DNA of 64,000 nt. Origin: Phoronis australis. Taxonomy: Eukaryota > Phoronida > Phoronidae. Of the stretch, positions 1 through 13,000 are shown piece after piece; the stretch's first letter is position 1; each line of letters begins with the position of its first letter. The stretch covers positions 208,345 through 272,344 of the forward strand of contig NMRA01000270.1 in assembly GCA_002633005.1 (NCBI GenBank), read 5' to 3'. The notes under the pieces are model-generated. The model worked only from the letters and a program-made list of their open reading frames with translations, had not been told where the DNA came from and did no database searches. The translations under genes and the position numbers were made by a program.

Positions 1-1930
1 GTTTTTGGGTATAAAATGAGGGAAACGTAGTGTGACAGCAACAAAATGAATCAGATATTTATGGTGTTTGATTATTACGTAATGGTATCAATTGCCACAT
101 GAGTGTGTAATTAAAGAGCAAAGCTATCATACTACTCAGTATGTCTACACAGCATTATTCTCGACTCGCATGAAAAGGTATCAAGCGCGGCAGCCTTTCG
201 CCCCACGGTTTGGCGATAGACTATTGCCAAGGAAGATAAAGCGCACACATGAATTTTGTAAGACTTGCCCAGCAAACTGGTTGAAAGATCCATTTGTTAA
301 ATACGTGTTTTTGTAGTGTACATTGGTTTCACAGTCAGTATCCTAAATTTAATGCAGCTTTCTTCCCCAACGTATAAATCTTGACTTGTCAACGAAAACA
401 TATGAGAAATGGAGTATTTTCTGCATTCATTTTCCACTGCGTAATTTTGTTTTTGTGAACTTTAGAAAGTGAAAAATATCATTAACTTGAAAGCAGAGTC
501 AGAAAAAGTAATTTTCCAACGCAGCGGTGCTAAGGAATTCATTGAAAATCGAAATACTCTTGCAGCACATACATTTGATTCTGCCTTGAGCCGTTAAGCC
601 ATGGATTATAGGTTTTCCTAAAATTGGGAGTTCAAACGTTTCACTTTCTCCACAAATAATTTTCCTTCCTGTGCAAAAAATCTAGGACGTGCGTGAACTC
701 ACATTTTCCAGTTTATTTCAGTGTCATAAAATGAGTGTGATTTATAAACTGGTAGTTAATTTCCGCCAATTTCCTGCCCATACTGAGTCAACACTGTTCC
801 CAGTCTACAGTGCTTCGACACAATAGTATCGCATGCAGTCATCGTTCGTATGCTAGTAAGGTATGATAATCATATGTCATTATAATAGCAGCGTGCCTGG
901 TCAATAACGCGTCTTGTTCACCTCCAACGCCGCCACACCCTGGAGGCCATACTGAGCGCGTGTACTAAACTACGAGTTAGAAAAAACAACTACAACAAAA
1001 TATTCACTGTTCAAATTAATAATTTGGGCGTCCATAATCTGGAAAGCAGTGAGTTGAGTAAAAGACGTTATTTGAAGCCTCGTTTCAATTGAAATTGTCG
1101 CGGTAAAACTGCTCTGGCGACGTTCGAATATTACGGAGATTAATTCTGAAGCGTGAAAGGCAAACTGAATCGACAAGAGAATCGGGGAAGCAACTATCAA
1201 CTAAACAAAGCGTGAAATTCAAGAGTCTGTACGTCTGTTAAATCTTGTGAAAAATCGATTTTTAGTACACATGTACGATAGTGTAGGGGCTGAGCAAAAA
1301 AAGCACAGTCTCTGGAAAGCTAAAGACCGCGTAGATAGGCTAAGTTACTTTTGTGGAACAGTGGTACACCATGTTCGCGCAAAAGCTTTCAATCATGAAG
1401 TCAGGCTCTACTTCCGTTTGCAGTCTTACCACCAGCGAATATGACAATTCGTGGAATTCAACACTATCTATGTAAGCACCTCTAAGGTTCATGCAAATCT
1501 GGGTATTCATTATATCACGGGTTTGGTGTCTTCTGGTCCAGGACAGGGGACCGTAGCTGGATTCTAGAGGTGCTATCGTGGAATCGTTTCCACCCCTTGG
1601 TATGTAAGCAGCGAAATCATTACGGCAGACAGTTGTTCAGCCAATTAGTAATAGGCAATGTGATTTCTAGATGCATGGGGTGATGTCTTGTGAATTGAGT
1701 GTCATTATGTAGAACCTTTCATACTAACTTGACTCCGGTATTAATGGAGCGTGGATGTAAACTGTGAAGTGAATTGAACAGTTCATACCAGCTTCGGTCT
1801 CGAAGTAAACGATAGGTGACGCTGTCGTCATCGAAGTCATCGCAAGGTAGAACTGGTGCATGCCATGCACGCAAAGATTTTTTAAGAGACAATTTGAGAA
1901 CATTTACATCTGGTAATTGACATAAAATTT

Positions 1931-2055
1931 ATTTATGGCAAACAGTCTGGTCAGCACGCCACCTGTGGCCCCATCACGAGACCTAATGAATGAGTCAGGA
2001 AAGATTTCTGACCCAACCGGGACTCGAACCCGGGACCTTCTGCTAACCATGTTTC
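1931..2055 (-). repeat. tRNA-derived SINE fragment, minus orientation
   Basis: Read on the minus strand, this piece contains a Pol III B-box-like core (GGTTCGAGTCC) preceded by GTTAGCAGAAGGTCCCG and followed by a CAGAAATCTTT tail and a 'GGCCACAGGTGGCGTGCTGA' block. The same modules occur at 2.13-2.27 and 10.4-10.75 kb, which marks it as a dispersed family and not a tRNA gene. No complete A box or cloverleaf is visible in this copy. The sequence just to its right (2049-2090) resembles the 3' tail of a plus-oriented copy, so the cluster is mosaic. Confidence 0.6.
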
Positions 2056-2127
2056 CACGCCGGTTGAAGAATTGCATATTTATATACACTCAGGAGTTCA
2101 AGGGCGAGATGCCCACTACTAAGTCTG

Positions 2128-2275
2128 GTCCTGGTGGCTCAGTCGACTAGAACAGTGCACGGTTCGAGCGGTCGGGGCATAAATCTTTTCAGGTCTCATG
2201 ATGCGGCCACAGGTGGCGTGCTGATCAGACTCATTTCAAAATTTTTGCTAATATTCATTTCCACTCCGGTTTAGG
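2128..2275 (+). repeat. tRNA-derived SINE, plus orientation
   Basis: An A-box-like GTGGCTCAGTCGACTAGA is followed by a degenerate B box (GGTTCGAGCGG), then GGGGCATAAATCTTTTCAGG and the family's GCGGCCACAGGTGGCG module, ending near TTTCCACTCCGGTTTAGG. It lies opposite in orientation to the copy at 1931-2055. Confidence 0.6.
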
Positions 2276-3778
2276 AATTAGGCTACGTAATCAAATAAAA
2301 CTTATACTAGTGGTGATTATTCGAGCAAGCTATTAGCGCGTGGACCGTTCATACCGTACCGCAGCGTTGACGAACAGATGTTAAAACCGTCCGTTTGCTA
2401 CGAATGGCGCTGTTGAAGATGGTCTATGTCTCATTAAAACCGTCAATATTCAACTTGAATCGGTAGATAAATTAATGACTTCCTGATTATACTTGTACAC
2501 ACAATTTTCCAGGAAGTCACCAGGTGACGCTTGCTACAAATTTGCCGGAATATTCACATTTTAAATGAGACATAGCATCTTAAACTTCGATCCAGGAGCG
2601 AAGTTTACCGTTCAAGAAGTGACTGAAACTCGTCAAAATATCGACGTCGATGACGAGTCGACGTTGTTAGTATGAAAGAGTCTTGTTATTCACTAAACCC
2701 GATCCTCTCAGATTAACATGAGGTTGTTGAACCGAGAACGATAGCTTGGTTTTTTCATAACATTTATCGTAATGATTATTCTCAGTTTTCCATGAAGACC
2801 AATTTCCGTGGAAAGTGGCGAGTTCCGTTAATCATACCAGTTAGTTTCGTTTACCATCAAAGAGCAAGCTTATTATTTTAAATATCTTTCAAAAGAGACA
2901 CGTAGGTCTATTTAGACTATTTTCACTGCATGCGTCCAATTTGTCCGACTACAACAACAATCGCTGATGAAAAATTCAGTGAGCTGACAAGAACGCTATC
3001 AAATCAATGACAATTTTAATTAAAATAGTTGAGGAGTATTGCATAGTGCCGATGGGCTGCGGCTAGGGCCAACAGGGGCATGGAGAAGGCAATTAATAAG
3101 AACAGGCGGCTCCCTGGAGCCACTCGGGTGTAGTGCCCAATTCAACCGCCATGGCCGCAAGTGGTGGATTACTAAGCGAAAGAGGATGGCGAAGGTCGGG
3201 GTTGGCCGGTGATCGCAGGAATTTCTAATTTTTTGGGAGGACCTTAAGCGAACAAACAAAATCTAGAACATTCTATTCTTTTGGAAAGGACAAAAGAATC
3301 CATTGTATAGGGCGGCTGACGGTTTCGGCATTGATTTGATAATGGAAATTAAGTCCTGACACGGTTTATGAGCTTTAAAAGTGGCTAATTCATTTGTTGT
3401 TTTTGGCAACTAAACACTGTGGAGATTCAGTTTTGCATTTTGCATCTGCTTTTCTTTATATAGAGGTTGCTGTCACGAATCACCTCTGAAATAGGCCCTA
3501 AGCGGTTGTTCTGTGCATGTCTCTTTGTGCGCCGCTGCTGAACAAAAAAAAATCACTTGGCTCGCGCAAACAACTACGGCGACAATTTTCCGATGATTGG
3601 GCAACCCTACCTGCAGGTTTCCCGCCTTCTTAATTGCAACAAGATGCGCAACTCTATAAGTGGATATAGGAATGACCGCCAACAGTGGACCATAACAACT
3701 ACTCGAAAGCTCGTTCATAGACTGACTTCATAAAAGCCGATAGTCTTAGTTTTACTGTTTACCTCAAAATGTATCCAA

Positions 3779-3910
3779 GGGCAGATCCAGGATTTTGAGT
3801 CAGGCAGGCCAGGGCAGACTACTAGCTAGGGTTTCGCTCGTCAGACATTCGCACCCCAGAACAGCCAAATGGAATATGGGAGAAATTCAGGAGGGGCCAT
3901 GCCCCCCCNG
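3779..3910 (-). mobile_element. CAGTGGC-ended MITE, truncated at an N
   Basis: The minus-strand copy starts with GGGCAGATCCAGGATTTTG and contains the family core (a CCAGAACAGCCAAATGG block and a GGGGCCATGCCCCCCC end). The right end runs into an N at 3909. Other copies lie at 5.70, 16.47 and 31.40 kb. It encodes no protein. Confidence 0.6.
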
Positions 3911-5696
3911 TAACTGTTTTCACCATTCAAAAATAAAGGTTTTTGTTTGAACTTCACTTGATGTTTCCTAAAATAACCACGGATTTATTTTGCAAGAGTA
4001 AATCTCAGCCACACAGAGAAACAACTTACGACTAATAGCCAGGACAGAACACTGGAACAATAACAGACAATTTGCAAGCCCTTTGGTTTTTTGTTAATAC
4101 AATATTTTGACTCTCCATTTTTCAGTGCGAGTCCCATCACCTGTCAGTTATGGCATAAGCTAAGTTGCCCACTGAAAAGCTAGTCCTCTCATCTGCTGTC
4201 ACCACTTATGAGAAGATACAGTCACTTTCATTGATCGAAAAATATTAAAACAGAAATATTTAGCTAAGCATAACTTAACCCTGTATTTGTGTTTCTTACC
4301 ATCAAATTTCCGAGTCTTTGAAAACTGAGGAGAGTCCAGTTTGACTCTTTTTCCAGTGCTGAGGTCTACATGAAACTGATGAGTTTAAATACAGCAGAGC
4401 AGTTGTATACAATACAGTACAACACAATACAACACCATACAAATTATGACGAAAACCATTTGTGAATCACACCACCCTTTAATTGAGAACAAGTGTTGCA
4501 AAGAATATCCCTATATTTCAATACAGATGTTGCCGACTGAAAAACATCAGCTCGTAGCAATTAAGTCAAGGCCGTGAAGCAAGGGCCGGGGGCTGCACGT
4601 GCACATTAAGTTGCAGGGGTCAAGGTGAAACTGTGGAAACCGGCAGGCACTCAAGGGCCGGGAGCAGTCGAGAAATGAAAGCAAGCGAAACATGTTTAAA
4701 TTAAGAGAGGAAATCAGAGAACATTTGTAAACTTTCAGTGCTGAATTTGAACTTTGTGAGCCATGACCTGGACATTTTTGTTAAGGGGTTCCAGTTTTCA
4801 GTTTAGTCGGATCGCCTAAACGCTCTTGAAGATATTTCTTAATCGTTGGCACGAGAAATTTTCTTTAGCACAAATTTAAATAGCAAATCAACTGGATAGA
4901 TTTATTCAAGAATAAAATTTTAGGAATGCAAAACTGTATTTCTCTAAGCCTCCTCTCTTGATATAAATTTGGAATTTGGCGGATAGTATCAATTGCTGCT
5001 CATTTGGCGTTTTTGAAATTATATATCATTTCAAAGTGGGTTTCCCGCCCTTGAAGGTGCCAGTAACTTATGGCATCCACGCCGGTTACCCTTTTCCTGT
5101 TTCTATTCATATACTCTCTTCTTACCAGAGCTCACAGAGATGAGAACCCGTTGGTGGAACCTCTTTTCATGTTTTTTTTGTGAAATTACAGAACCTTTTA
5201 TACTAAATAAGGTCACTTCTTGGAAAGTCACAGATGACAAAATTAACTACCATTCTTTTCCAGACACTTTCAGACAACTTCTGGAGAAGGCCTGGTGAAA
5301 TTGCCTCTATTAATATGAGGATGCGTTCCCCCGTTGACACGAGAATCTCACGAAAACGCAAGATCACGGGAGATAACGCCGTGTTAGGCGAGACCAGGGT
5401 TTCCGTCTAGAATCTTATAATTAGGCAAAGTGAACAAAACAATTCCTTTTTAAGCTCTGCACCCTAGCTACCCACAGATATTGGGGATAATCTGAGAAGT
5501 TTATAAAACGAGAAGTATCAGTTTTGGCACATAACTTTGTCTCAGTAAAGATGGTGACATTTCATTTTACCATAATTAACATGCATATTGAAACAAGGTG
5601 ACTGGTGATTGGTTATTTTATTATACATCAATGTTGCACAAAAACAAGTCCTGGATGTCACTGCAGCACTATACCTGGCAATAGTGCAGATATGCT

Positions 5697-5797
5697 CAGT
5701 GGCCGATTTAGTTGGGGGGTGAGAATGTCTGATGGGCAAAATCCTGGCTAATACTCTGCTCTGGCTCCTCTAACTCAAAATTGTGGATCTGCCCCTA
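5697..5797 (+). mobile_element. CAGTGGC-ended MITE, internally deleted
   Basis: The element runs from CAGTGGCCGATTTAG to GTGGATCTGCCCCT and shares the middle block 'GGGCAAAATCCTGGCTAATA' with the copies at 16.5 and 31.4 kb. At about 100 bp it is shorter than the roughly 150-bp copies, so part of the interior is missing. It ends about 90 bp beyond the COQ3 stop codon. Confidence 0.6.
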
Positions 5798-5888
5798 ATA
5801 CATGTGACTTTAACAGGTGTCTTCTTAACACAGCACAAACAGTTCAATGAGCACAATAGGTCTGCTAACAGTGAAGCACACATGGTGT

Positions 5889-8800
5889 TCATGTCTTCAC
5901 AGCATGCAGGGCATAGTTTATTTCAGTCCTCTGAGCCCAGCTCCACCTGTAGGATATGGGGTTCATCCACAGTCCATGGATGAGCAACGTGGAACAACCA
6001 TCTGAAACAAAGAGCTTTACGGTCAGTGCCCTCACCACTAGTCACTTACAGGGATCCCCCATTTTGTGAATCAGCCTCATGCCTGTTGTTGAGTGGAGGA
6101 AACTGGTTCTCAAAATGTGAAACCAGTGTGACATATTACCATGCCTTCATCATGACAATGAGCAACTCTATATCCACTAGGTGGCACCAATAAAGGTCCC
6201 ACTTTTAGACATAGGAAAATATCGGTAGCAGAGAGCAGTTCACCAGCACAGGGGTGTTCATGTTATAAGGGTGCTGTATAGATGCATGTGGAGCTTGCCT
6301 GGCTCATTTAAATTCCATCTACACACTGTGCTCATTTAGCCTGAACAACTGTTGCAAGAAACAAGTGCCAGTACACATGCACTTCTTTGTCTTACCAAAG
6401 CACTACAGACTGTCTGCTTTAATATCTTCGAGGTGCTTCAGTTTAACCCAACATACCCTTGTCACCAGCACACGCCACAATTGACCTATCGCAAGCTCCG
6501 CCCCCCTGGGAAAAGTCACGCGACACCCGACAAACAAACGTGTTGTTTGTCGTGAAAAATGGCGGCTTAGAAATGAAGGCATGTCTAGAATGCTGCGTTC
6601 TGATTGGACAGTTAAGCCATCACTCAAAATCCTGGTGATGGGTCAATTACGTGGGACCAAGAACTTAATGTACTAAAGAAGCATGCTGTCAAAAATAATA
6701 TATCTAGTATTCAGCTTAACTAGTTCCATTCGATAACAGCATATTGAATTCATTACCCAACACTACACAGCAGGCGGAGAAGCTAAGGCCTTGTCGTTTT
6801 GCACCAGTTAAAGATCAATTCATAATGCCAAAGCTCTCATGGACACATTTTCGAACTATACAGTAGTTTTATTTAATAACTGTTGATTTTTTGAAGAAAT
6901 AACGATATGTCAGTTCTTCTCAAACATAGAAATCACTTCTAATCAGAGTAAGGAGCAACGTGAGAATAATTTTATAATGGTTGGTAAACTAATTCAAAAC
7001 GCTGGGTTTTTGAAATAAGGTGTGGGTCTATTGCACCATTAAAAGGATATTTGGAGACCTGTGACCCTTAGTAACAACTGTATACACCAATCAAAAATTA
7101 CTGAACATGATTCAAAATCATTACCAAACACTTTTGGTGATATGGAGGAAAACATCACATTCTCGCCGTAAAAGACTAATAACTGTCTTTACACATTTCC
7201 AAAGCTCAATGGCACTTTTGCAAAGTAACAAGGGAGACTTACTTTTCTCAAGTAATAGTTTCAGATCTTGTGGGCTAATAAACTTGTCATGATCATGTGT
7301 ACCTGGCGGCACAATACCGGCCACCCTCTCTGCTGCTACCACTGCTAGAGCATAGGAGATCAAGGTCTTGTTTAGGGTGGTGAAAAACAACGAACCTCCA
7401 GGCTGAAATGGAAAACAGTTTACAGCCCTTTAGAATCATTTCTTAGGCTGCAATCGAATTTAATCAAAAAATGATTTCTGTTTGATCAATCAAGCACTTG
7501 AACTGCACTGATCTTTCCTCTAAGTGTTAAAGTTAGCCTAGTGTGTCAATAATATGCATAGGAATAAAAAATATTGTAATAGAGACAACGCTCATAACAC
7601 AGTAAATGATAAGAACAGTACAGCTAGTGTTTGAAAAGCATGGCAGATGGCAATCATAACACAGTGAATGATAAGACAAGTACAGCTAGTGTTTCAACAT
7701 TGTACAAAAGATGGCACTCACAACACAGCGAATGATTACGGAATTACAGCTTGTGTTTCAGTATTGTACAAAAGGTGGCGCTCACAACACAGTGAATGAT
7801 TAGAGAAGTAAAGTTTGGGTTTGAATATCATACAAGAGATGGCCCTCATAACACATTGAATGATAAGAAAAGTACAGTTTGTGTTTGAATATCGTGCAAG
7901 AGACAACCCTCATAACACAATACATGCCATACTTGTATGGTTTGTCTGCCAACACTCTAAGCAAGATGGCCTAAACTGAAAGCATCTCACACCAATGTAC
8001 TTCACAAATCGTTGACAAAAACACTCAATAACAGACACAAATGTTCTGAGTTTGTGAATACACGAGTACCTTGACCAGCTTGCAACAAGCTTCAATAAAC
8101 GCCCCTTTGTGAGTGACATGTTCAATTACTTCCGAAGCCACAAGGGCATCAAAGTGACCATGCCTCGAAGAAACAAGATCTTCAACATCGCATTGTTCAT
8201 ACTGCAAGTTGTCACCTGCCAAAGATAAACGCCATTAGTTATGCCATACACCAAGCAAGTATCGCAGCAATACAACAGAATACTTTAAAGTATAAGTAGG
8301 AAAACCCGATGAAATGCAACCGCAATGATTGTCGCTGAGTTGCCAAACCAATTCCTTAGAAAACTACCTTTCACATACCTGCGTAGCTTTTGAATATAGA
8401 GGGAATTAAAGAACTTCGCTAAAATTGATGTGGGTATATTTTCCATGCAGTGACGCACAGGTTTCCAAATGAGTTGGTCATGCACGGACCAGAACCAATT
8501 GTGTTAGTTTATTTGAGCCTTAACAAAAGCTTTCGTTTAGGCTCCCAAGGTCAGAATGGATTTGTACTTTGAACATAGGTTAGCGAAGAGACTTCCTGCT
8601 TCACTTAATTCAGCCATATTGGTGGATAAACGCCTTGACATAACACCAAAGACAGTTTTAGAGTGTATCAACACTCTTTCCCATCTGTCTGCGTACCTAA
8701 TGAGTTGTCTCTCCTTTTATGTTGCTTAGCAACAGTTATGGCTTCAGCATTAGCATCTAACCCAGTAACGTTGGCACCCAGTCTAGCAAGAGGCTGCAAA

Positions 8801-9970
8801 AAAGAAAAGGTGAAAATGTCAATTTTCTCTACTCCTTAACTATCTCATGCACTGCTACAAGGCTATGTTTATTGAAGTATGGAGGGTCTCAAATCATTAC
8901 TGCATCAGTAAACATTGAAATAAAACAAAGAACACATGGATACTCAACATGTGGGAAATTCAGAATCCTCAAAAGTCCGAGTGATTTCTAAAAGCGCCAA
9001 TAAGCCTGAGCCATCTTCTATTAAGAACCAACTAACTGTTACAAAAAGTCAGACATGTCTTGTTTATTGCTATAATTTGAAATGGTTTGTAGTCCTCAGA
9101 ATTCGCTTATGACAGAAGGTTAGTTTTAGTCATCAAGGCAGTAAGGCTGTCAGGGAAGTCCAGAAAAATTATTGTAGCTAATTTAAATTCAAACAAACAA
9201 GGAGAATGTTGAGATGTTGAAGAAAGCAACTATGCCTGTAAACTTAGTTGATGTTTTTAACACCAGGATATGGTACTTAGCGGCTTGAAGACGACAATTA
9301 CAGCAAATATCACCCTATACAGTACAGACACTGTCCAAGAGATATGGAACGTGCACCTTCAAATCACTGTAATTTAAAATTGATAAGTTCACCCCAGGCA
9401 AACATAGGAGTACAGTCTATTGCAATATCTTGTGGATGGTACCCGTACCCTCTGGAATGATATCTGTTGTAGTTGTCATCTTCAAGCCCCTAAAAACCAT
9501 GTTCTGGTGTTACAGGGTCTCGCATTTTGAGAACCAGTTTGCTGCCAGTTGTTCGGTAGAGAAAGCTGGTTCTCAAAATGTGGGACCCCAGTAAGTAACT
9601 GTTACAATATTTTCTACCTCTGTTGAAATCTGACACAACACCAAACACCAATAATACAAGTGCAACATGTACCTCTGTTAAAATCCCCCCACCGCAACCA
9701 ACATCAATAATATTCAAGGATCTCAAAGGCTGGCTTGTGTCTCTTGACTTCAGTTGCGTGCTCATTGTGTCTCTGATCCAGGGTACTCTCAGCTGATTAA
9801 AGGTGTGTAGTGAGGCCAGTTCACCTTGCTCATTCCACCAGGTATGCGCCAGTCTGTTGAAGACGTTCATTTCATGGTCATCTATAGTGCCTTTGCTTGT
9901 CTGAGTCGTATCGCCACTTGTAGAACTTGTAGACCTTGCAGGAGTACTCAGAACAATTGACTGACAGGGA
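5889..9970 (-). CDS. COQ3: Ubiquinone biosynthesis O-methyltransferase COQ3, mitochondrial (5' exon missing)
   Basis: COQ3 is a SAM-dependent O-methyltransferase that carries out both O-methylations in ubiquinone synthesis on the matrix side of the inner mitochondrial membrane. I assembled five minus-strand exons with GT-AG borders and matching phases: 9970-9673, 8793-8697, 8215-8070, 7402-7243 and 6001-5889 (stop TGA), giving about 270 residues. The first ends in SAM-binding motif I (DVGCGGG); the second gives the motif II acidic turn (GLDA); the third has FDALVASEVIEHV; exon four opens with PGGSLFFTTLNKT; the last carries the family's W-x-W and NYA signature (RWSWAQRTEINYA). The first exon begins in mid-codon, so an upstream exon with the mitochondrial leader is expected to the right of 9970; I could not place it. 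Human COQ3 is roughly 370 residues. A possible poly(A) signal lies near 5616. A 64-bp minisatellite fills much of intron 3 (8069-7403). The identification is secure; the start is unknown. Confidence 0.93.
7571..7925. repeat. About 64-bp minisatellite in a COQ3 intron
   Basis: Five to six imperfect copies of a roughly 64-bp unit are seen. Each opens with CATAACACAGTGAATGAT or a close variant and closes with a version of GTACAAAAGATGGCGCT. Copies differ by several substitutions, so the array is old. It sits inside the intron between the exons at 8215-8070 and 7402-7243. Confidence 0.85.
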
Positions 9971-10275
9971 CTGTAATGAAGGAGATTAGATTTAGGCAAG
10001 TTACATACGTCTTACTAGAGACAGTACCGGTAAGTGAGTTCATGAACAAAACTGCAAATATCAACATACTGGGTTCAAAGGGTATAATTTTGCAAGTTGT
10101 GTCAAAATCAACACTTGTCCAGGTTCCAAACCTTACGACAACCTTTAAGACGAGCATGGACATTTAAAAAATGGGAATTTTGAGAAATTAAGGGAAGATT
10201 TACAAATTGGGTGTTCACCTGGGCTGGATTGCATCAAACTTCAACGTTATCCATTGGATAAGTTTGATTGTAGCA

Positions 10276-10283
10276 TGACGTCA
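10276..10283. promoter_or_regulatory. Palindromic CRE (TGACGTCA) between COQ3 and PNISR
   Basis: A full 8-bp TGACGTCA, the consensus for CREB/ATF factors, lies about 300 bp upstream of the first recognised COQ3 exon. A second near match (CGACGTCA) follows about 45 bp later. Chance occurrence is possible; function is inferred from position only. Confidence 0.3.
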
Positions 10284-10374
10284 GGTGCATTGGTCAACAA
10301 TAACAATGTGCCGTGTGATAACGCGACGTCATTGTTGGTATGCGGCGTATAACTTTTATGCAACTGGGCCCAGA

Positions 10375-10585
10375 AGGTTCGATTCGCATACAAGAAAAGT
10401 CTTCATCAGTTTTAGTGCTGTAATCGCAAACATTTTCAACTCTGGTCTGCCCGCCACCGGTTGGCCACATCATGTAACCTAATGAACACAAGTCTGAAAA
10501 TATTTCTGCCACGACCAGCACTCGAACCCAGGGCCTTCAGTTAACTGTTCAGACACTCTAGTCCACTGTGCCATCGGGATCACTG
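10375..10585 (-). repeat. tRNA-derived SINE with A and B boxes, minus orientation
   Basis: On the minus strand this has the clearest Pol III promoter of the family: an A-box-like ATGGCACAGTGGACTAGAG, then GGCCCTGGGTTCGAGTGCTG (B box), then GTGGCAGAAATATTTTCAGA, and a GTGGCCAACCGGTGGCGGG module near the 3' end. A plus-oriented copy starts next to its head. Confidence 0.65.
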
Positions 10586-10589
10586 ATTG

Positions 10590-10765
10590 AACGGTGGCCC
10601 TGACGGATCAATACTAGACGGTCTGCACGGTTAGCAGAAGGTCCCCAGGGTACGAGTCCCAGTCAGGGCAGAAATCTTTTCAGACTTATGTTCATCTGGT
10701 CAAATGATGTGGCCATTGCCTACAGACCAGGCTTAAACATGTTTGCGATGTATTTCCATGCTGGT
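10590..10765 (+). repeat. tRNA-derived SINE, plus orientation
   Basis: GTTAGCAGAAGGTCCCCAGG leads into a B-box-like GGTACGAGTCC, then AGGGCAGAAATCTTTTCAGA, a GATGTGGCCATTGCC module and a 3' tail TTTCCATGCTGGTTCAATTC. The family is shared with 1.93-2.28 kb. The core promoter is mutated, so this copy is probably inactive. Confidence 0.65.
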
Positions 10766-12431
10766 TCAATTCATATATACAGTGCGATAATATGACATAT
10801 TGAACCTTGTCCTATACACAGTACATTCTTTATCGTCTACTGCTTATAGGATATCTATAATAATTCATAATTTACAGAAAAATAACAAAACAACAAGCAA
10901 CCAGTGCTTTACGAATTTGTCTTTTTTAAATGCTAAAGTGATGACGTTGCAGCCCAAAACTGATGCCTACGCCAAACTACTGTTGGCACACTTCAATTTG
11001 GCACGGGATCGATGCCTGCCCCAATTTATGGGGAAAGTGTCCTGAGACCCGGCACCCCACAGTCATTGTCATCAACTTAGGTTTTGATATGGGTAAAAAA
11101 ACATTCGATCATCACTGGCAGTAACACATTGGCGGCGCAGCACTGAAAAAAGTGGGCAGGGCTATAGCCCCCAGCCCCCCTGTGGTCCACCGCCCCCCCT
11201 CCCAGCCCCCTACGGTGCGCGCAGGGAACTTAGGTAGATTCATGAGTAAAGCGCAAGCAACAGTTTTGATCAGCAAGTCACGCCAAACTGAAGTGTGCCA
11301 AATGAGTTTGACACGGGCATCAGTTTGTTTGGACTGCAACAATGACACCTATCAGCCAATAATCAGGACTGGTTACCTCGCATGACTTCCCAAATCGGGA
11401 AGTCGGCAATGAGGCAGGAACAGAATGATGAATACCCCCCCCCCCACCCCTCCAGCTGAAAGCTAAGCATAAAGTCGTTTCTATACACACCATTGCATAA
11501 AACATGCTTTATGAACGGCTACTTCCGAAAAAAACCTCGTGAAACGGCGGCAGAGCATAGTAGGCCCTACTACAAAAAAGACAGCGAACCACTACCAAAT
11601 GCCGAAATGTGTTTATTAGCTCACCCGACAGGTGGCGATGTTTTCATTCCTGTAGCATTGTGGGATATTTATCTACCGCCATGTTGCAGAGGAGAGAGTA
11701 GGCCGAAGTTTTCGCAAAGCAAGTTTGTTTTGTAAAAGATCAGTTAATTATCAGAGCCTATGTACGATTTCATTGTTTTTTATGTAGCTTATGTATCAAA
11801 ATTTTGACTAACCGTGTTGTATTTTGTATGTGTCGTCGAAGGATTAATTGAGTTTGGAGAAGCTTTCCCGACTTTCCCGTGCCGTGGCCGAACAAAATCG
11901 GGCACGCCGTCACGTATTCTTGCTCTGAGATGCAAAGCTGTAAAAATATCCAGCTTTAGACCGATGTGGGTACAAAAGTGGCGCAATTTAATCTGACTTG
12001 AAATTTATTTTAGTATAAACTGCACTGGTGTCTGTATTCTACATTCTCCCAAATTTGTGGAGGGAATTAGACAGCGGTGCCGTGGCGGTGAAAGTCGTGA
12101 ATATAAGCTGCTATAAAAAAGCAGCTGATTGTCATACTACCCAATGTCCGTTAGTAGCTGCTATGTGATGTCATGGACATATATCAGCATTCACAAATAT
12201 GTGTGTTTTTTCCAATCTTAACCCTTGTTTGTCTCTAAGTAGCCTTGGTACAAAGCTGTATACTAAATATATAGCTTTGCACTGATATGTGTAAAAAAGT
12301 GGTAAGATAAAGTTTGACACAAAATTACTGTCATTAAAAACTAAATTATTTTACGGTGTTGGAAAAAATAGCGTTCTACCGTTATTCTGCTGCTAAATTT
12401 GTAGACGGATCTTTAGCGACGGCTTTCGCCG

Positions 12432-13000
12432 CCATGAAATATTGCGTCACCTATTGGCCAGTTTCTTTTTTCGCCCATTCTTCAATCAACTGTTCTTCTT
12501 TCACGAGGTTGCGTACACATCGAACAACAAATCGAAACTGGTTTCACTTCATTATAAGTTTTAAGAATTTTGATACCGAAAAACCGAATTTCAGAAGAAA
12601 TTTTGCTGCTGCCAAGCTATCATCATCTCCCGAGAGATGTCACAAAAATTTAGGAAATGGCGTGTGCGCGTGACACGAGCATATTGTTTACAAAACGAAA
12701 TATTTTTCATTGTTAGGAAAGGTGGAGAGTTCCGCAAGAAAATTGCATTTATTGCATTGTTTTTCACTTAAACGGCTGTAACAGGCAAGGTGAGTGTCAG
12801 TTAATTACCAGATTTTGCATGCACCCCGTCTGTTGATGCAAGTTTCACGGCGAGTTGATGGGTAGAACTACCCTGGCTGTGTGCAATTTCAGGGTCTACA
12901 GAAGAAATACACTCAGTGGTACTTAGCTGTATTTTGACGACAGTCTTCATACAGCTAGCTGGCTGGCTAGTCTCTAAGCAGAGTTTTGAAACGGTTGCTC
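12432..13000. promoter_or_regulatory. Candidate PNISR promoter/5' exon region, first copy of a duplicated block
   Basis: This block contains GCGTCACCTATTGGCCAG (a CRE-like GCGTCA next to an inverted CCAAT box) and, 330 bp on, a strong splice-donor match AAG|GTGAGT at 12790. A diverged copy lies at about 13.64-14.10 kb. The position, 2 kb upstream of the first PNISR coding exon, fits a promoter and an untranslated first exon. That is inference; no transcript evidence is available. Confidence 0.35.

Larger units (their letters stand above)
1..5888. other. Intergenic region with repeats, no gene recognised
   Basis: I see no convincing coding exon here: open frames are short, lack recognisable motifs and are not bounded by paired splice sites. 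The region holds a SINE cluster (about 1.93-2.28 kb), two copies of a CAGTGGC-ended MITE (3.78-3.91 and 5.70-5.80 kb) and an unplaced G/C-rich block at 3.02-3.26 kb that may be another repeat. One N sits at 3909. Confidence 0.6.

Noticed and set aside
1990-2060. tRNA gene on the minus strand
   Set aside because: There is a good B box but no A box at the right distance and no cloverleaf. The flanks match other SINE copies.
3020-3259. 79-residue minus frame in a G/C-rich block
   Set aside because: It may be a piece of a retroelement 3' end, but no reverse transcriptase, integrase or second copy is present in the window.
6403-6627. Candidate last exon of COQ3 (GLTVQ resembles the family)
   Set aside because: No acceptor gives the right phase. 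The exon at 6001-5889 fits in phase and carries the expected W-x-W/NYA motif.
9976-10167. First COQ3 exon with a hydrophobic leader (MLIFAVLF…)
   Set aside because: Its donor would leave an intron of only about 55 bp and the wrong phase for the exon at 9970.
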